A stretch of DNA of 64,000 nucleotides. Origin: Spirochaetales bacterium. Lineage in GTDB: Bacteria > Spirochaetota > Spirochaetia > SZUA-6 > DRHE01. Both the position numbers and the translations under genes were made by a program. The DNA is taken from positions 1-64,000 of the forward strand of contig JAUVWI010000013.1 of NCBI GenBank assembly GCA_030604195.1, written 5' to 3'. Numbering within the stretch: the stretch's first letter is position 1; each line of letters begins with the position of its first letter. A model generated the notes under the pieces. It saw nothing but the letters and a program-made list of their open reading frames with translations. It had not been told where the DNA came from and did no database searches. Positions 62,369 through 64,000 of this stretch are shown one piece after another.

Positions 62369-62498
62369 CCTGATTATATTTTCGAATTTCAGCAATAATC
62401 CTATTATGATCCTTTACCAGTACCTTCTGACCTTCTCTGACCAAACGAAGATACTGTGAGAGCTTATTTTTGAGATCTTTTATACCAACACTTATCAT
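62346..62498 (-). pseudogene. Phd/YefM antitoxin, truncated by fusion to the VapC remnant
   Basis: 50 residues: MISVGIKDLKNKLSQYLRLV and GQKVLVKDHNRIIAEI form the Phd N-terminal DNA-binding half, but the toxin-binding tail is gone and the frame runs into the vapC remnant. It could still bind its old operator. Upstream, 62499-62590 shows no gene. Confidence 0.7.
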
Positions 62499-62590
62499 GT
62501 TTATAATGTAACCCTAATAGCTGCTTTTATCAAATAAATCAGCCGTGAGTCAGAGATCTCCCATTTACACTTACACAAAGATAATACGGC

Positions 62591-62743
62591 TTAGGGGCCT
62601 GGAATGTCCCTGACTGTTGAGGTAATTGGCGCAATGGTAACTTCTTCCAAATACTCCAGAATAGAATCTCTTGTTAGAATAAGAACAGGACGCCTTTTGT
62701 CAGGGGATTTAAACTTGTACCATCTGATCTCTCCCCGTTTCAT
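62591..62743 (-). pseudogene. MazF/PemK-type toxin, N-terminal remnant
   Basis: 50 residues, beginning MKRGEIRWYKFKSPDKRRPV and going on LILTRDSILEYLEEVTIAPITSTVRDIPGP before a stop, about half of a normal MazF. The start overlaps the antitoxin stop (ATGA). The remaining C-terminal half is absent from the following sequence. RNase activity is unlikely. Confidence 0.75.
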
Positions 62744-62814
62744 TCATCCCCCCAATCCTGTTCTTCCTCCCACACATTGAACTCACCTTTGCTAACCGGA
62801 TGAATCTCGTATCC
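62740..62814 (-). pseudogene. Antitoxin C-terminal remnant paired with the MazF remnant
   Basis: The frame reads GYEIHPVSKGEFNVWEEEQD and ends WGDE before the stop, an acidic tail typical of MazF antitoxins, with no N-terminal DNA-binding part. Its upstream end runs into the 3' end of ssb in another frame, so a deletion or insertion has joined the two. Confidence 0.6.
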
Positions 62815-63184
62815 TCTCCTGTTCCTGCTCGGATTCAGGCTGATCACCGTCCTTTTTCAAGCGGGGCTTGAACTCCACGTGCTCAGCAATAATCTGCACC
62901 TTAGACCTGGTTTTACCCTCGCTGTCCTCCCAGCGGTCCTGTTTGAGCCGCCCCACTACCCTGACACCGCGACCCTTGCTCAGGTATTCATTGCATACCT
63001 CTGCCAGCCGCGACCAGGCAGTGATGTCGAAGTAGGATACCTCCTCCTGTTTCTCATCGTCCTGCTTGAAATAACGGTTGGAGGCCACGGCAAAATGACA
63101 CACAGCAGTGCCCTTTTCCGTATACTTCAGCTCCGGGTCCCTGGCCAGGTTGCCCTCCAGTAGAATCGAGTTGAGGTTGTTCAT
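62792..63184 (-). CDS. ssb: Single-stranded DNA-binding protein with non-standard C-terminus
   Basis: 130 residues. OB-fold: NNLNSILLEGNLARDPELKY, CHFAVASNRYF, FDITAWSRLAEVCNEYLSKG, RVVGRLKQDRWEDSEGKTRS. It binds single-stranded DNA in replication and repair. The usual acidic tip (DDxPF-like), the docking site for partner proteins, is missing; the protein ends QERIRDSSG. The 3' end overlaps an antitoxin remnant, so the original tip was probably lost in the rearrangement. AAAAGGAG precedes the ATG. Confidence 0.9.
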   Translation of the reverse strand: MNNLNSILLEGNLARDPELKYTEKGTAVCHFAVASNRYFKQDDEKQEEVSYFDITAWSRLAEVCNEYLSKGRGVRVVGRLKQDRWEDSEGKTRSKVQIIAEHVEFKPRLKKDGDQPESEQEQERIRDSSG

Positions 63185-63356
63185 AACAAACTCCTTTTAG
63201 ATTGGATTTGGCTTAAAGCCTATACCCATAACTACCGGAGTTCGTTAAGCGCTGCTTTAAAAAATGAGCACAAATTATTCAGCAAGGCTCTCCCGCTGCA
63301 ATACTCTAATAGATGACCTTGAAAATATTAAGGGCAGAACATATACCATGATGTCG

Positions 63357-63815
63357 CTAAAAATCTTCTTTTGCCAGTCTAAGGAATTTCATTTCAAGTT
63401 CTTCTGAAATACGGAAATTTTGATTTTTAATCTCATCTAACAATGGCGCTACATTTTGTATAGTACCCTTGTCTTTGGCTGCCAATATTACACCAAGAGT
63501 GCCCGTGAATCTTATGCCTACTTTTTGTGCTATTTTTCTTCCTTTTAAGTCATCTATAATCAAAATACTATCGTCAATTTCCAATGCGAGCGCTAAAGAG
63601 CTTGCTTCTCCTGGGTCAACAATGGACTTAAGAAGGCTATAATATTTTTTATCTTTCGTAGGTATAATCTCTATGAAAGCAGGTAACTCTTCTCCATATT
63701 CCTCCTGAACTTCAGGGGTAATCAGCACTCTGGAATATAAGTCTTTCAGTACGGACAAGGCATTAATCTTATCCAATACTATCAAGCAGGAAGTGTCAGA
63801 AATGACATTGGGCAT
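63357..63815 (-). CDS. DUF3368 PIN-like toxin
   Basis: 152 residues. VISDTSCLIVLDKINAL (first Asp), DPGEASSLALALEIDDSILIIDDLKGRKIA (Glu and Asp pair) and TGTLGVILAAKDKG are the DUF3368 pattern of PIN-like toxins found with UPF0175 antitoxins. It overlaps the antitoxin frame by about 20 bases. Complete and probably active. Confidence 0.85.
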   Translation of the reverse strand: MPNVISDTSCLIVLDKINALSVLKDLYSRVLITPEVQEEYGEELPAFIEIIPTKDKKYYSLLKSIVDPGEASSLALALEIDDSILIIDDLKGRKIAQKVGIRFTGTLGVILAAKDKGTIQNVAPLLDEIKNQNFRISEELEMKFLRLAKEDF

Positions 63816-64000
63816 TTTCGAAGTCTTCTTCTAACTCTTGAGCGCTCATATTAAATACTGATACTTCATATCTGCCCAGAATCTCAAAAAATGTCCTTTT
63901 TGATAAGCCTGCTACAGTTGCAGCCTGGCCTAATGACAGCTTTCCTTTTTTATATAGCTGCGCCGCAAGTATGTTCTTTGCCTCAGAGCCATCCAAATCG
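63796..64000 (-). CDS. UPF0175 antitoxin, start beyond the window edge
   Basis: At least 67 residues; the frame stays open to base 64000, so the true N-terminus is probably outside. AAQLYKKGKLSLGQAATVAG and LSKRTFFEILGRYEVSVF are the UPF0175 helix-turn-helix pattern. It is the likely partner of the DUF3368 toxin just downstream. Confidence 0.82.
   Translation of the reverse strand, partial: DLDGSEAKNILAAQLYKKGKLSLGQAATVAGLSKRTFFEILGRYEVSVFNMSAQELEEDFENAQCHF

Noticed and set aside
1-64000. CRISPR array, insertion sequence or rRNA gene
   Set aside because: No array of equal repeats and spacers, no transposase with inverted ends and no rRNA signature was seen on reading both strands.

Overview
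The window reads as chromosomal DNA of an anaerobic spirochaete (Spirochaetota, probably Spirochaetales). This is inferred from a set of envelope genes in the second half that look like the spirochaete versions: a VWA-domain secreted protein followed by a LysM lytic transglycosylase neighbourhood, a BNR-repeat/DUF4015 glycosidase-like protein, SH3-type and TPR lipoproteins, a CxxCxxC protein and an LTD-type lipoprotein. No rRNA gene is present, so the assignment is not certain. Nearly every base is coding, and operons with 4-base stop/start overlaps are common.

Layout. 1-5.2 kb: a CsgG-like envelope protein, then a three-gene anaerobic glycerol-3-phosphate-dehydrogenase-like redox operon (GlpA-like, NAD(P)/FAD oxidoreductase, DUF1667). 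5.2-10.2 kb: a nitroreductase, a 52-residue protein, a striking fusion of a histidine kinase with a CoA-disulfide-reductase-like flavoprotein and a rhodanese-like domain, a phosphotransacylase and a Phd/VapC toxin-antitoxin pair.

10.2-32.6 kb: a formate-dehydrogenase/selenocysteine island. On the minus strand, rex, a Cache-type histidine kinase, a thioredoxin-like ferredoxin, a NuoF-GltD fusion, NuoE, three stand-alone receivers, focA, a NuoE-NuoF fusion, fdhA, a ferritin-like protein, fdhD, mobA and mobB. FdhA is a selenoprotein: one gene read through an in-frame UGA with a SECIS hairpin. On the plus strand, diverging from rex, lie a cysteine-desulfurase-like gene, selD, a DUF3343 Se/S carrier, yedF, tRNA-Sec, selA and selB. 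The island therefore carries the enzyme, its electron acceptors, its molybdenum-cofactor tailoring, its formate channel, its regulators and the full selenocysteine machinery. Most of it is visibly more AT-rich than the flanks.

32.6-41.4 kb: a PAS-GGDEF-EAL protein, then a five-gene chaperone cassette (TPR protein, J-like protein without HPD, GrpE-like, Hsp70, TPR/membrane protein), then an AT-rich orphan DNA methyltransferase. 41.4-61.0 kb: mainly envelope and housekeeping genes (glycosyltransferase, ABC-F ATPase, SH3 lipoprotein, M20 hydrolase, aminotransferase, lytic transglycosylase, glycosidase-like protein, VWA protein, glmS, CRP-family regulator). 61.0-64.0 kb: thioredoxin, a conserved unknown, two decayed toxin-antitoxin modules, an SSB without the usual acidic tip, and a UPF0175/DUF3368 toxin-antitoxin pair cut by the window edge.

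Two signals are not explained by ordinary annotation. A repeat of about 120 bases occurs three times (34782-34920, 46231-46355, 52081-52197), always just upstream of and co-oriented with a gene, with compensatory changes in a hairpin that suggest a structured leader RNA. Several near-consensus promoters place the -10 box only 7-13 bases before the start codon, which suggests leaderless or near-leaderless transcripts.
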